From JBBIGV01 sp037447335 (GTDB lineage Bacteria > Bacteroidota > Ignavibacteria > Ignavibacteriales > Ignavibacteriaceae), in NCBI GenBank assembly GCA_037447335.1, contig JBBIGV010000049.1:1-26861 (forward strand): DNA of 26,861 nucleotides, read 5' to 3'. A program made the translations under genes and the position numbers. This document shows, one piece after another, positions 10,101 to 18,341 of the stretch. The notes below the pieces were generated by a model. It was not told the origin of the DNA. It ran no database searches and was given only the letters and a program-made list of their open reading frames with translations. How positions within the stretch are numbered: position 1 is the stretch's first letter; each line of letters begins with the position of its first letter.

Positions 10101-10195
10101 TCCCACAATCGAAAAAAATTAGATTATGACTTATTGCATTTTTTTTTAGTACTATCCATCGCAATTAAATCTTAATAATCTGTGGAGGTGTTATT

Positions 10196-10927
10196 ATGTT
10201 AAAAAATTTTAAATGTTTAATTATTGGCATTATTATTATAATGCTTGCACCACTAAATTATCCCCAGTCAGCGCCACCATTCTTTGATTTTGAAATATCA
10301 AATTGTACTCATGGAGATTATGGAATGATATGCGATCAGTTCTTTGCCGAATGGGAGGAAGAACCACTAGATTTTAATATAAATATCATAGTGCGTCCCA
10401 CGCATTTTGTCAGTCCGAGATACAAGTTAAGGATCTATAGGAATCGGGAATTAATATAGAGTACTAATTGGCTTTATGTGGACTCTCAGCACCCGGTCAC
10501 AGTGTATTCTTATGATGTCATTAAGGTTTGTTTGGAATGGAATTTCTTACACCTTGAAGAAACATCAGGGAGTAACTGTGCATATATTATCCTTTATGAT
10601 ACTTGGTGGGAGTCGTTACTAACACATAAACGTCTTGACCAAAATAATGAGATGGAAATACCGGATATCTTTGAACTCAGTCAGAATTTTCCCAATCCGT
10701 TTAATCCCGGTACTGTAATCGAATACAGACTGGCTGAAGGAAGTCACGTCACTTTAAAAATTTTCAATTCGCTTGGTCAGGAGATAGAAACATTAGTTGA
10801 TGAAATTAAGGAAGCAGGCTCTTATTCAATTTCCTACATTACTAACAGTTTGCCGAGCGGAGTTTACTTATATCAGATTCAGGCGGGCAATTTCACTGAT
10901 ACGAAGAAGATGATACTGCTTAGATGA
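10196..10927 (+). pseudogene. Small T9SS-secreted protein split by an in-frame TAG
   Basis: One reading frame of 243 codons is interrupted by a single TAG at 10457-10459 (after ...RNRELI). The first part (87 residues) has a strong ribosome binding site (GGAGG) and a signal peptide (CLIIGIIIIMLAPLNYPQS). The second part keeps the same frame, finishes what looks like an FN3-like beta domain, and ends in a complete T9SS type A sorting domain (QNFPNPFNPGTVIEY ... SGVYLYQIQAG ... KKMILLR). No frame change is needed, so one nonsense substitution explains the break. Other genes here end in TAG (the KdsC-like gene, the 62-residue antitoxin), so TAG is a true stop in this organism. Options are a recent pseudogene, a sequence error or readthrough. 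As read, the product would be secreted but would lack its sorting tail. Confidence 0.8.
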
Positions 10928-10942
10928 TCAGCAATTAAAATT

Positions 10943-10969
10943 AAAGGGAGCTTCGGCTCCCTTTCTTAT
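10943..10969. terminator. Bidirectional terminator with UUCG-type loop
   Basis: AAAGGGAGC-TTCG-GCTCCCTTT between two convergent genes, with T-rich flank to the right and A-rich flank to the left. It can serve both strands. Confidence 0.85.
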
Positions 10970-10983
10970 TTCAGGTCTAACTT

Positions 10984-11540
10984 TTATTTGACAAAACCGG
11001 TTAAGTATTTTTCAATAATATCCGCGTTGATTTCATCAATTTCGTTAAAGTTAATAATCTCAAGGTGGGTGTTTAACAGCATTCTGAATTGTTTCATATA
11101 TTCGGAACTGATAAACTCTCTGATTGACTTTCCTTCCGATGGAAGTTTCATTTTGCGTTCATCATCAAGCTGAGCAAAGAAAACTTCTCTATCAGCTCCG
11201 ATTGCCGCAACTTCATCTGGAATTACATCAAGTGTTATCACAGAAACTGCTATTCTCTTTGCATCGGAATGGTTAATAGCTTTTACATTTAACCAGATTT
11301 CAACTTTCATCTCACCCTGGTTTTCAGCTAAAATATTTTTCTCTTTTAATGCTGAATTGAAGCTGTTCAATACAAGAGTTTCTGTTTCGGATAAATCGTT
11401 ATCTGATGGGATTACTATGACTTTTACACCAAATATTTTCCCCGCATCACATCGTGCTGTGCAATCATTTCAATATTCATAAATAAAAAAGATGCACACA
11501 AAAAGGAGAGCAGATAAATAAAAGATTTTCCCGGCAGCAT
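10984..11540 (-). CDS. Secreted protein of unknown function, continuous only through a -1 frameshift
   Basis: The true start is probably the ATG at 11540: a perfect AGGAGG lies 6 nt upstream (11552-11547) and the first codons give a signal peptide (MLPGKSFIYLLSFLCASFLF ... IAQ). This frame stops after 38 codons at 11424. A -1 shift at G-GGA-AAA (11442-11436) joins it to IFGVKVIVIPSDND... and the 128-residue tail that ends at 10984, for a total of about 185 residues. The tail frame alone has only a TTG start (11370) with no ribosome binding site. G-GGA-AAA has the X-XXY-YYZ form of a -1 slippery site, but no clear stem-loop was seen behind it. A single-base indel (mutation or sequencing error) is the simpler alternative. 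The mature part is mixed alpha/beta and predicted periplasmic or extracellular; no family recognised. Confidence 0.6.
11436..11442 (-). promoter_or_regulatory. Candidate -1 frameshift heptamer GGGAAAA
   Basis: In the zero frame it reads as the last base of CGG, then GGA and AAA. Re-pairing one base back gives ATA TTT GGT and enters the long downstream frame. The zero-frame stop (TAA) follows 9 nt later. No internal Shine-Dalgarno at the usual stimulatory distance. Confidence 0.35.
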
Positions 11541-11736
11541 AATACACCTCCTGAGATTGATTATTGAAAAACATATCTGAATAATTCTTTCAAGAGAAAC
11601 TTAAAGCAATATCCTGTTTAATAGCAAAAATAATTTAGTGATAAAATTTGTCTCTTAATTCACCCAGGCATAATAACGAAAAATATTTTTTCCGATGGAA
11701 CATTTTATTTTCAGTTTTTCTATTTTAATACAGGTT

Positions 11737-12615
11737 ATGAAAAACATTTTTGCATTTGCTAAGAAGATAAACAGACCGCTGATTCTCGATGGTGCTATGG
11801 GAAGCCTGCTTCAGCAGCGTGGTGTTAAGAGATCCGGACTATTATGGATGACTTTAACTGTTCTTAACACTCCTTCCAAAGTCAGACAAATTCATGAAGA
11901 ATATGTAGATGCCGGAGCAGATATAATTACCACAAACACATTTCGTTCAAACCCGGCTGCTGTTAAAAAGGCTGCCGGATTCAGACCCGATGAACTGGTT
12001 AAAGCTGCGGTTAAAATTGCCGGGGATGCTGTTAACAATCAACCGGTCTTTATTGCAGGTTCAAATCCGCCTGCCGAAGACAGCTATCAGCTCAAAAGAA
12101 CCATAACCGCTAAAGAGCTTAAATACAATCATCATAAACACATTGATTTACTTATATCTGCCGGCTGTGATTTCATATTAAATGAAACACAAAGTCACTT
12201 CGATGAAATTAAGATTATATCAAGGTTTTGCGATCGGTACGAAATACCTTACGTTACAAGCCTGTTCATCCTGAAAAACGGACATCTTCTTTCCGGTGAA
12301 CACATCAGCGCCGTCCTCGATTATCTTTCCGGTACTGACTGCCTTGCAGTTGGTGTTAACTGCGTGCTTCCCGCTGAATTTCAAAAAGCTTTCCAGTCAA
12401 TAAGCAAAAATCAGCTTTGGGGCTTCTATCTGAACTGCGGCAGCGGCGTATATACAGATGAAGAAATAAAAACCGGTGTAACCCCTTCCGAGTATGGCGA
12501 TTATGTGAAATTGTCGTTCTCAAAAAGTCCCTCTTTTATTGGTGGATGCTGCGGTTCAACACCCGCCCATATCCGCTATATTAAAAAGGTAATAGATGAA
12601 AACCATTTCAGTTAA
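11737..12615 (+). CDS. Homocysteine S-methyltransferase family protein
   Basis: About 292 residues from the second ATG (11737, MKNIFAFAKK); the same frame also has an ATG at 11695, which adds 14 hydrophobic residues not expected in the family. Neither start has a strong Shine-Dalgarno. TIM-barrel methyltransferase with the family's zinc site: GVNC (Cys223, counted from the 11695 start) and GGCCGSTPAHI (Cys285 and Cys286). Other family landmarks are LDGAMGSLL near the N-terminus, ITTNTF and NET (about 163-165). It would transfer a methyl group to homocysteine to make methionine. The donor (S-methylmethionine, betaine or a corrinoid partner) cannot be decided. Its size matches MmuM/BHMT-type single domains, or the N-terminal module of MetH standing alone. 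It overlaps ispE by 20 bp, so the two are co-transcribed. Confidence 0.85.
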   Translation: MKNIFAFAKKINRPLILDGAMGSLLQQRGVKRSGLLWMTLTVLNTPSKVRQIHEEYVDAGADIITTNTFRSNPAAVKKAAGFRPDELVKAAVKIAGDAVNNQPVFIAGSNPPAEDSYQLKRTITAKELKYNHHKHIDLLISAGCDFILNETQSHFDEIKIISRFCDRYEIPYVTSLFILKNGHLLSGEHISAVLDYLSGTDCLAVGVNCVLPAEFQKAFQSISKNQLWGFYLNCGSGVYTDEEIKTGVTPSEYGDYVKLSFSKSPSFIGGCCGSTPAHIRYIKKVIDENHFS

Positions 12616-13426
12616 TGCTCCCGCAAAAATTAATTTCGGATTGAATATTGTATCCCGGCGTGCAGATGGCTATCATAACATTGAAACAATTTTTTACCCG
12701 GTTTGTTTGTATGACACACTTACATTTTCTGCCTCCGAAAAATTTAGCTTCACCGTAAGTGATCCTTCAATACCATCTGACAGCAGCAACCTTGTAGTAC
12801 AGGTAAAGAATGAACTGGAATCTGCTGCTAATAAAAAGATAAATGTTTCTATTCATCTTAAAAAAAATATTCCGGTTGGTGCAGGCTTGGGTGGCGGAAG
12901 CTCTGATGCAGCTTCAGCTCTTTTAACTTTAAATGATATGTTCCATTGTGGTTTAACATTAGCAGAATTAAGAATAATTGCAGGCTCGCTTGGTTCCGAT
13001 GTTCCGTTCTTTCTGTCTCCCGTTCCTTCTTTTGCGGAATCACGCGGCGAAATACTCTCACCACTTAAATTAAAGATAGAGTTTCCTCTTCTGATCGTAA
13101 AACCGGCGATTCATATTTCAACTGCATGGGCATACAAAAATTGTAAGCCGGCACTACCTAAATTCGATTTGCGTAACCTGCACGGAACTTTGAGCAATGA
13201 AGAAATGATTGAACTGCGAACAAAAGTAGTTAACGATTTTGAGCGGATTGTTTTTGATGATTATCCTGAAATCAGGGAGATAAAGCAAAAGATGTATCAG
13301 CTTGGAGCCTTATTTTCTTTAATGACCGGCAGCGGCTCGGCAGTTTTTGGGATATTTAAAAACAATTTCGATGCAGAAACGGCTAAAGAATTTTTTCAGG
13401 ATAGGTATCTTTCCGTTATTTGTTAA
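12596..13426 (+). CDS. ispE: 4-diphosphocytidyl-2-C-methyl-D-erythritol kinase
   Basis: 276-residue GHMP kinase that phosphorylates CDP-ME in the MEP pathway to isopentenyl diphosphate; cytoplasmic. Landmarks are NAPAKINFGLNI at the N-terminus (catalytic Lys 11 region), RRADGYHNIET (21-31), the ATP loop PVGAGLGGGSSDAASALL (93-110), LGSDVPFFL with the catalytic Asp, and the C-terminal GHMP motif MTGSGSAVFGIF. Length is normal for the family. Its ATG lies inside the 3' end of the methyltransferase gene in another frame, which suggests translational coupling. The stop overlaps by 4 bp the stop of the convergent LD-carboxypeptidase gene. Confidence 0.95.
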   Translation: MKTISVNAPAKINFGLNIVSRRADGYHNIETIFYPVCLYDTLTFSASEKFSFTVSDPSIPSDSSNLVVQVKNELESAANKKINVSIHLKKNIPVGAGLGGGSSDAASALLTLNDMFHCGLTLAELRIIAGSLGSDVPFFLSPVPSFAESRGEILSPLKLKIEFPLLIVKPAIHISTAWAYKNCKPALPKFDLRNLHGTLSNEEMIELRTKVVNDFERIVFDDYPEIREIKQKMYQLGALFSLMTGSGSAVFGIFKNNFDAETAKEFFQDRYLSVIC

Positions 13427-14364
13427 GAAACCGCTCCTTCCGTGATATCTATTATTCCCCTGCCGGCATTCATGCTTATTGTTATGCCTATTGGTATGGT
13501 TATATTATCCTTGATATGACCATGTTTAAAGTTATATACTACAGGCATTTTTAGCTTTCCGAAGTAATCATCCATAACCTCACCGAGGGTGAGAAATTTT
13601 TTCATCGCATCTGTTTCATAACAATTCTTGAATCTTCCGATAATTACACCCTTTACTTGTTTAAATACCTTTAACAGACGGAGCAGATTCAGCATTCTGT
13701 CAATTCTGTAAGGCATTTCGCCGATTTCTTCAAGCAGAAGAATTTTATCTTTAAAAGACGGGAAGAATTCAGTTCCAGCAATTGAAACAAGAGTTGAAAG
13801 ATTACCACCAGCTACCCTGCCTTTTGCAGTACCTTTTGTGAGATGAAATAGTTTTTCTTCGTTAGGTAATTGTATTCTTCCGTATTTTTTATTTGAAGTG
13901 ACGATTGCCCAGAACATTTCTTCGGTATAAGGGCTTACCTCAGCAGAAAAGTCAACCGCGGGCATCGGACCGGCAAAGGTTATTAAACCTGTCTTGTGAA
14001 AAATTGCATGCTGCAATGCTGTTATATCGCTGTAGCCTACAAAAATTTTAGGATTACTCCGTATTAATTTATAGTTCAGTTTATCAAGTAATCTTCCTGA
14101 TCCATAACCACCCCGTAAAGCGAATACAGACTTGACTTTTTTATTGCTGAACATCTGATGTATATCCTCTGTTCTTTCTTCATCAGTACCAGCTAAATAT
14201 CCGTTATATTTTCCTACGTTTTTTCCTACAATAACGTTATAACCATTTTTTTCAAAATAAGTTACAGCCGATTGAATAGTTGAAAGATCATCTGGCGTGG
14301 ATGCAGGTGAAATAATACCAATCAGATCACCCTTATTTATTCTTTTTGGTTTAATTACTCTCAT
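13423..14364 (-). CDS. LD-carboxypeptidase, peptidase family S66
   Basis: 313 residues. Family S66 enzymes cut the L-Lys/DAP-D-Ala bond of murein tetrapeptides during peptidoglycan recycling; the MccF branch clears microcin-like acyl-nucleotides. The Ser-Glu-His triad is visible: VGYSDITALQ (Ser 112), LLLEEIGEMPYRIDRML (Glu 212/213) and FKHGHI (His 283). FALRGGYGSGRLLDKL (81-96) is the family hallmark. No signal peptide, which fits a cytoplasmic recycling role (LdcA-like). Convergent with ispE, sharing 4 bp at the stops. MccF-type resistance is a less likely alternative because there is no microcin or phosphonate context. Confidence 0.9.
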   Translation of the reverse strand: MRVIKPKRINKGDLIGIISPASTPDDLSTIQSAVTYFEKNGYNVIVGKNVGKYNGYLAGTDEERTEDIHQMFSNKKVKSVFALRGGYGSGRLLDKLNYKLIRSNPKIFVGYSDITALQHAIFHKTGLITFAGPMPAVDFSAEVSPYTEEMFWAIVTSNKKYGRIQLPNEEKLFHLTKGTAKGRVAGGNLSTLVSIAGTEFFPSFKDKILLLEEIGEMPYRIDRMLNLLRLLKVFKQVKGVIIGRFKNCYETDAMKKFLTLGEVMDDYFGKLKMPVVYNFKHGHIKDNITIPIGITISMNAGRGIIDITEGAVS

Positions 14365-14628
14365 AAAAATCTGCTCGCTTTTAGGAAGATGGTTTAGAAA
14401 TTTTTCCGAATTTAAGTATTCAGAATTTCCATTACAACTAAATATTTTATTGAATGTGATTTATTCTTAATATCAAAGAAAGTAAACCAATCCTTCCGGA
14501 ATTGGCTTCAAAACATAGCGAAAATGGCTAAAAAGTCGATTTATCACCAATTATTTGCTGCTTCAGCGCTTTCTGTGTAAGTTTGATCTGTAAAGAATTT
14601 TCAGACCATTTAATCGGGATAACTCATA

Positions 14629-15156
14629 ATGATCGTAAAAAGCCTGGCACAAGCCAATCAGCACCTTAAGGAAAAAGCAGACAAAATTAAGCTCGTTCTG
14701 ACGGATGTTGACGGGGTTCTTACCGATACAGGCGTATATTATTCGTCGGATGGAGAGCTAATTAAACGATTTTCAATTCGTGATGGTATGGGTGTTGAAA
14801 GACTGCGTGAAATGCTTTCAATTGAGACAGGGATCATAACCGGAGAAAATTCCGGTTCAGTGAAAAAGCGCGCGGAAAAGCTTAAGATTGAAACTCTTTT
14901 TCTTGGTGCGAAGGATAAACTTGCTGCATTTAATCAAATAATGTTCGATCATAAATTACAACCCGAAGAGATTGCTTTTATTGGTGATGATGCAAATGAT
15001 TTTGATATAATTGGTAAAGCAGGGCTAAGCGCTTCACCATCTGATGCTTTGGAATTCATTAAAGAAAAAGTGGATTATGTTTGTTCAGTCAGAGGAGGTA
15101 ATGGAGCATTCCGGGAATTTGCGGAATTGATTATTTCTCTGCGGTCTCTTCGTTAG
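14629..15156 (+). CDS. kdsC: KdsC-type HAD phosphatase (KDO 8-phosphate phosphatase)
   Basis: 175 residues, the usual length for the tetrameric, cap-less HAD group C0 phosphatases. KdsC removes phosphate from 3-deoxy-D-manno-octulosonate 8-phosphate to supply KDO for lipopolysaccharide. Motif I is LVLTDVDGVLTDTGV (nucleophile Asp 26, acid/base Asp 28), motif II lies in GIITGENS, motif III is the lysine-rich SVKKRAEKL region, and motif IV is FIGDDANDFDII. Start ATG at 14629 with GGGA upstream. It is divergent from ldcA across about 264 bp that hold both promoters. No kdsA, kdsB or waaA is adjacent, so a related sugar-acid phosphate substrate is possible. Stops with TAG. Confidence 0.87.
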   Translation: MIVKSLAQANQHLKEKADKIKLVLTDVDGVLTDTGVYYSSDGELIKRFSIRDGMGVERLREMLSIETGIITGENSGSVKKRAEKLKIETLFLGAKDKLAAFNQIMFDHKLQPEEIAFIGDDANDFDIIGKAGLSASPSDALEFIKEKVDYVCSVRGGNGAFREFAELIISLRSLR

Positions 15157-15170
15157 AATAAATATTGCGC

Positions 15171-15353
15171 TCAATCTTCCAGATAGGAATTATAAATAAC
15201 AAAGTATTCCTGCTGCCATTCATTTTCAGGATTGAATTGAGCCTCAAACGACTTTTCATTATTTATAAAAAGACTTTTAAAGAAATCATGTTCAGTTACG
15301 GAGGGAAAAGAATCAATAATTTCGTCCACCGGTTCTTTATCATCTTCAAACAT
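15171..15353 (-). CDS. Small acidic protein of unknown function
   Basis: 60 residues, strongly acidic and aromatic (FEDDKEPVDEII..., ENEWQQEYFVIYNSYLED). AGGA with 7-nt spacing precedes the ATG, which favours this frame over the basic, low-complexity frame on the other strand. No signal peptide or membrane segment. Gene lies alone between the KdsC-like and helicase genes. No family recognised. Confidence 0.5.
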   Translation of the reverse strand: MFEDDKEPVDEIIDSFPSVTEHDFFKSLFINNEKSFEAQFNPENEWQQEYFVIYNSYLED

Positions 15354-15487
15354 ATATTTATCCTGTCTTTTGACAGAAATTTACTCTCTTTGTGTTAAGA
15401 GATTATTAACATAAAGTAAATAAGCTGTTAACAAAACGAATGATGGAAAGAGCGAATTATATTATCGAACTAAAGCTGCAGAATCAG

Positions 15488-16768
15488 TTATATAGTATTT
15501 TTACTTCCGGAATATCCCGCCCGCCTTTTCTTACCAAAAGAGGAATTCTTCCTTCTGTTATATGAACCTTTTTTATTTGCCCTTCTGAATTTCCTTATAG
15601 GGATTTCAAGAGAGTTACTTTCAGCTTCGATCGGCAGAAACGGGTGATCATTAATTACCGGGATAGGAATTTTAATCAGCTTATTAATTTCTTTCAGATA
15701 ATATTTTTCCTCTGCATCGCAAAAAGAAAGTGCAGTTCCTCCCAAACCTGCTCTGCCTGTCCGACCAATACGATGGATATAATTTTCAGAATAATCCGGC
15801 ATATCAAAGTTGAAGACATGAGATAACCTGTCAATATCAATTCCTCTTGCAGCAATATCTGTTGCAACAAGAACTTTAGTTCGCTGCGATTTAAAATTAT
15901 TCAATGCACGTTGTCTTGCACCCTGTGTTTTATTTCCATGGATAGCATCAGCATGAATTTTGGCATCGTTCAGATACCGCGTAATTACATCCGCGCCATG
16001 TTTTGTACGCATAAACACAAGCGCTGATGAAACGTTTTCATTTTTCAGAATATGAATTAGCAATTTCTTTTTATCCGGTCTTGAAACAAAATAAACTGCT
16101 TGCTTAATGACTTCAACAGTTTTTGATTGAGGATTGATTTCAATTTTTACAGGATTGTTCAGAATTGTACCGGCAAGTTTTACAATTTCCGGAGGCATTG
16201 TAGCTGAAAAGAACAGCGATTGTCTCTCAGCAGGAATTTTAGCAATTATCTTTTTAATATCATTTATAAAGCCCATATCAAGCATTCTATCCGCTTCATC
16301 CAGAACGAGAATTTTGATTTGCGAGAGATTAATAAAATTCTGATTCATAAGATCGAGCAAACGACCGGGTGTTGCGATCAATATATCTACACCCCGCTTA
16401 AGTTTATCGGTTTGCAGGCGCTGCGAAATTCCACCGTAAACCACGGCGTTTTTCAAGCCGGTATTGTTACCATAAACTGTAAAGCTTTCACCAACCTGCA
16501 CCGCAAGTTCTCTTGTAGGTGCAAGCACAATGGCATGAATTATTTTTCTTTTACTTCTGCCCGGTTCCCTATCCTGCGTAAGCATTTGTAAAATCGGGAT
16601 AGCAAACGCGGCAGTTTTACCAGTACCGGTTTGTGCACAGCCCAGCATATCTTTTCTTTGAAGAATCAGGGGTATTGCCTGCTGTTGAATTGGTGTAGGT
16701 GTTGTATAACCTTCTTTTGTTAAAGCCGTTAAAATTGGCTTAATGATATTCAGTTTTTCGAATGACAT
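15488..16768 (-). CDS. DEAD-box ATP-dependent RNA helicase, RhlE-like
   Basis: 426 residues with the full superfamily 2 set: Q-motif (FEKLNIIKPILTALTKEGY, TPIQQQAIP), Walker A AQTGTGKTAAFAIP (45-58), PTRELA (84-89), TPGR (133-136), DEAD (157-160), SAT (188-190), and in the second RecA domain VFMRTKHGAD, ATDIAARGIDID and HRIGRTGRAG. It ends in a basic, disordered tail (RRANKKGSYNRRKN...KKRRAG) as in RhlE helicases that act on ribosomal RNA and in cold adaptation. Cytoplasmic. Single gene. The upstream region is long and free of ORFs, so a 5' leader with cold regulation is possible but unproved. Confidence 0.93.
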   Translation of the reverse strand: MSFEKLNIIKPILTALTKEGYTTPTPIQQQAIPLILQRKDMLGCAQTGTGKTAAFAIPILQMLTQDREPGRSKRKIIHAIVLAPTRELAVQVGESFTVYGNNTGLKNAVVYGGISQRLQTDKLKRGVDILIATPGRLLDLMNQNFINLSQIKILVLDEADRMLDMGFINDIKKIIAKIPAERQSLFFSATMPPEIVKLAGTILNNPVKIEINPQSKTVEVIKQAVYFVSRPDKKKLLIHILKNENVSSALVFMRTKHGADVITRYLNDAKIHADAIHGNKTQGARQRALNNFKSQRTKVLVATDIAARGIDIDRLSHVFNFDMPDYSENYIHRIGRTGRAGLGGTALSFCDAEEKYYLKEINKLIKIPIPVINDHPFLPIEAESNSLEIPIRKFRRANKKGSYNRRKNSSFGKKRRAGYSGSKNTI

Positions 16769-17107
16769 AATTCTTTCTGTTATTCCGTCCTATTAAAACA
16801 CTCGTTTTAATCCAACGGTTAGTTAAAATATTGATTTATTAAAAATTGCAATCAGATGGGAAAAAGAATGCAGGCAGTTAGGGGTAAAGCCATCTCCGGG
16901 TGTGATAAGGAGAATTCCCATAAAAATCACGATGCAAAGATACGTTAATTAAGTGAGAACGCAAACTTTTATTTTGGTTACGCACCTTACGCATTTGACA
17001 TGCTGTCCGTTAGCGAACGGATATTTCAGAATCTGAAAAATTTAGCAGGTATGGATTCCGGGCAGGTTCAGAATGACATAAGAACTAACCGTGCGTAAGG
17101 TGAGTTA
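16769..17107. other. Intergenic region with a repeat element
   Basis: No ORF. 16769-16960 is the likely leader/promoter of the helicase gene. 16980-17106 is a palindrome-bounded repeat, listed separately. Confidence 0.5.
16980..17106. repeat. Composite palindromic repeat bounded by CACCTTACGCA
   Basis: The element starts with CACCTTACGCA and ends with its exact complement TGCGTAAGGTG, about 125 bp apart. Inside are hairpins TCCGTT-agcg-AACGGA and TTTCAGA-a-TCTGAAA, plus a TTCAGAATGACAT segment of the kind often seen dispersed between genes in Bacteroidota-type genomes. No ORF inside, so it resembles a REP/MITE-like element rather than an IS. Confidence 0.6.
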
Positions 17108-17209
17108 TTAAATATCCTTTCTATGACCAATCCGCAAAACAATTACTTTATCGTTGTCAATATCGAAAACAACTCTGTAATCCCCAATTCTTAATCTATA
17201 TGATCCAAT
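17108..17209 (-). pseudogene. C-terminal remnant of a RelE/ParE-family toxin
   Basis: The frame ending at the TAA (17110-17108) reads GSYRLRIGDYRVVFDIDND then KVIVLRIGHRKDI, the conserved last third of RelE-family mRNA interferases (the YRLRIGDYRV core and the HRKDI end). The first about 50 codons are missing. The remnant is fused in another frame to the tail of the antitoxin gene, so a deletion joined the two at about 17196-17215. It has no start codon of its own and should be inactive. Confidence 0.75.
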
Positions 17210-17384
17210 TAGAATTGTAATCCTCTGATTTGTAATCTTCCCATGCTTCATGAATGGAATTAATATAATCCTTGCTTGAAAGCGCTTTTAAATCTTCAAG
17301 GTAGTCTTCAAGAGGCTCCTGTACAGTTTTAGCAATTAAAATATTTAGCTCATCAACTGTTAAGTCTGATATTTTAGTATTCAT
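17196..17384 (-). CDS. Antitoxin of a RelBE/ParDE-like module, toxin partner decayed
   Basis: 62 residues: a short 'KISDLTVDELNILIAKTVQE' N-terminus and a Glu/Asp-rich helix 'PLEDYLEDLKALSSKDYINS', the pattern of small antitoxins paired with RelE toxins. The final residues (SEDYNSNWII) look unlike the usual antitoxin tail and probably come from the deletion that removed most of the toxin. It starts 12 nt after the stop of the 41-residue peptide gene. Confidence 0.65.
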   Translation of the reverse strand: MNTKISDLTVDELNILIAKTVQEPLEDYLEDLKALSSKDYINSIHEAWEDYKSEDYNSNWII

Positions 17385-17396
17385 TTTAATTCCGGT

Positions 17397-17522
17397 TTAT
17401 GGATTTTTTATACCGCTGATGGTAACAAGCAGTTTATCCTGTGGACGCAGTTCAAATGGTGCGTCCAGTACTATTGATTTGCCATCAAAATGTGCTGGTA
17501 ATGCAGTAAGCGGCTTTTTCAT
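17397..17522 (-). CDS. Short antitoxin-like peptide, probably truncated
   Basis: 41 residues reading MKKPLTALPAHFDGKSIVLD, then APFELRPQDKLLVTISGIKNP. The 'AHFDGKxIvLDxPFELxPxxKLLVTv' pattern is the N-terminal half of small antitoxin-like proteins often found next to PIN-domain toxins; those usually run on for another 30-40 residues. Preceded by CCGGGTAAAA. Sits just upstream of the decayed RelBE-type pair, so this is a small graveyard of toxin-antitoxin parts. Confidence 0.5.
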   Translation of the reverse strand: MKKPLTALPAHFDGKSIVLDAPFELRPQDKLLVTISGIKNP

Positions 17523-17729
17523 TTTTACCCGGAAAATTTTGTTTGATAGACAGTAAATAAATGTTTAAATGAAAATTCAGCAGGCATTTTCTGTCCATAC
17601 TACCCGATAAAAGCTGGACTCAGTTCGGGGATTTGTTCTTTAACCCCTTGCACTTATAAAAAATGTTTTTGTGCGGCGTGTATTTTTCAAGCCATCTCAA
17701 TTTTTGCTGCCGGAGTGTTAAAAGACATA

Positions 17730-18155
17730 TCAACTTTTTGGATACTTTTTGTTCAGCCAGGCTATTGTTTCTCGCATTAACGCTTTTAGCTTTTCCTGAT
17801 CTATATCAGATAATTTTTTAACGTAAATACAAGCCTTCCCCATCTTGAACTTTCCGAGACCATCCAGGAGATGTTTGTGCTTATCAAGTCCGGTAAACAC
17901 ATAGAGAGAAATCGCTGCTTTACGCGGAGAGAATCCTAGCATTGGTGCATCGCCTTCGTGACCGCTTGCGTACTTGTAGTGATAGCTTCCAAACCCGATT
18001 ATACTGGGTCCCCACATATGTGGATTATGCCCGGAAACCGACTGCATAAGTTTTATTAACTCGTAGCTGTCATTTCGTTTCTGCTCTGTGTCCGCAAACT
18101 CTTTAATAAATTGCAGAACATTCTTATCTGTGACAGTTGTTTTGTTTTTTGCCAT
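17730..18155 (-). CDS. DUF1801 domain protein
   Basis: 141 residues typical of DUF1801 (YdhG-like fold): 'VSGHNPHMWGPSIIGFGSYHY', 'FSPRKAAISLYVF', 'MGKACIYVKKLSDID' and a C-terminal helix 'LKALMRETIAWLNKKYP'. Cytoplasmic, single domain. Function of the family is not established; it is common in accessory regions of environmental bacteria. Stands alone with short intergenic spaces on both sides. Confidence 0.85.
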   Translation of the reverse strand: MAKNKTTVTDKNVLQFIKEFADTEQKRNDSYELIKLMQSVSGHNPHMWGPSIIGFGSYHYKYASGHEGDAPMLGFSPRKAAISLYVFTGLDKHKHLLDGLGKFKMGKACIYVKKLSDIDQEKLKALMRETIAWLNKKYPKS

Positions 18156-18341
18156 AGATTAACTTTTTAAGTTGTGTACTCGTAAGGAGTATAAATTTTG
18201 TTGTTGTGGTTGAGGTTGATCATAAACTCTTCTTTTTAAGTTTAAGTAAAAATTTGTTTTGTATAGACCTTTAACATATTTTTGGACCAATCCAGTTTAT
18301 CTGGAGGTGGAAGGATGTTAGAGCCTTTGCCCCGTTCGCGG

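Noticed and set aside
15165..15398. Plus-strand 77-residue frame overlapping the small acidic gene
   Set aside because: Basic, low-complexity composition and no ribosome binding site; the opposite-strand acidic frame has AGGA at good spacing.
17523..17729. Possible small gene between the antitoxin-like peptide and the DUF1801 gene
   Set aside because: All minus-strand frames are broken by several stops and no start signal stands out.
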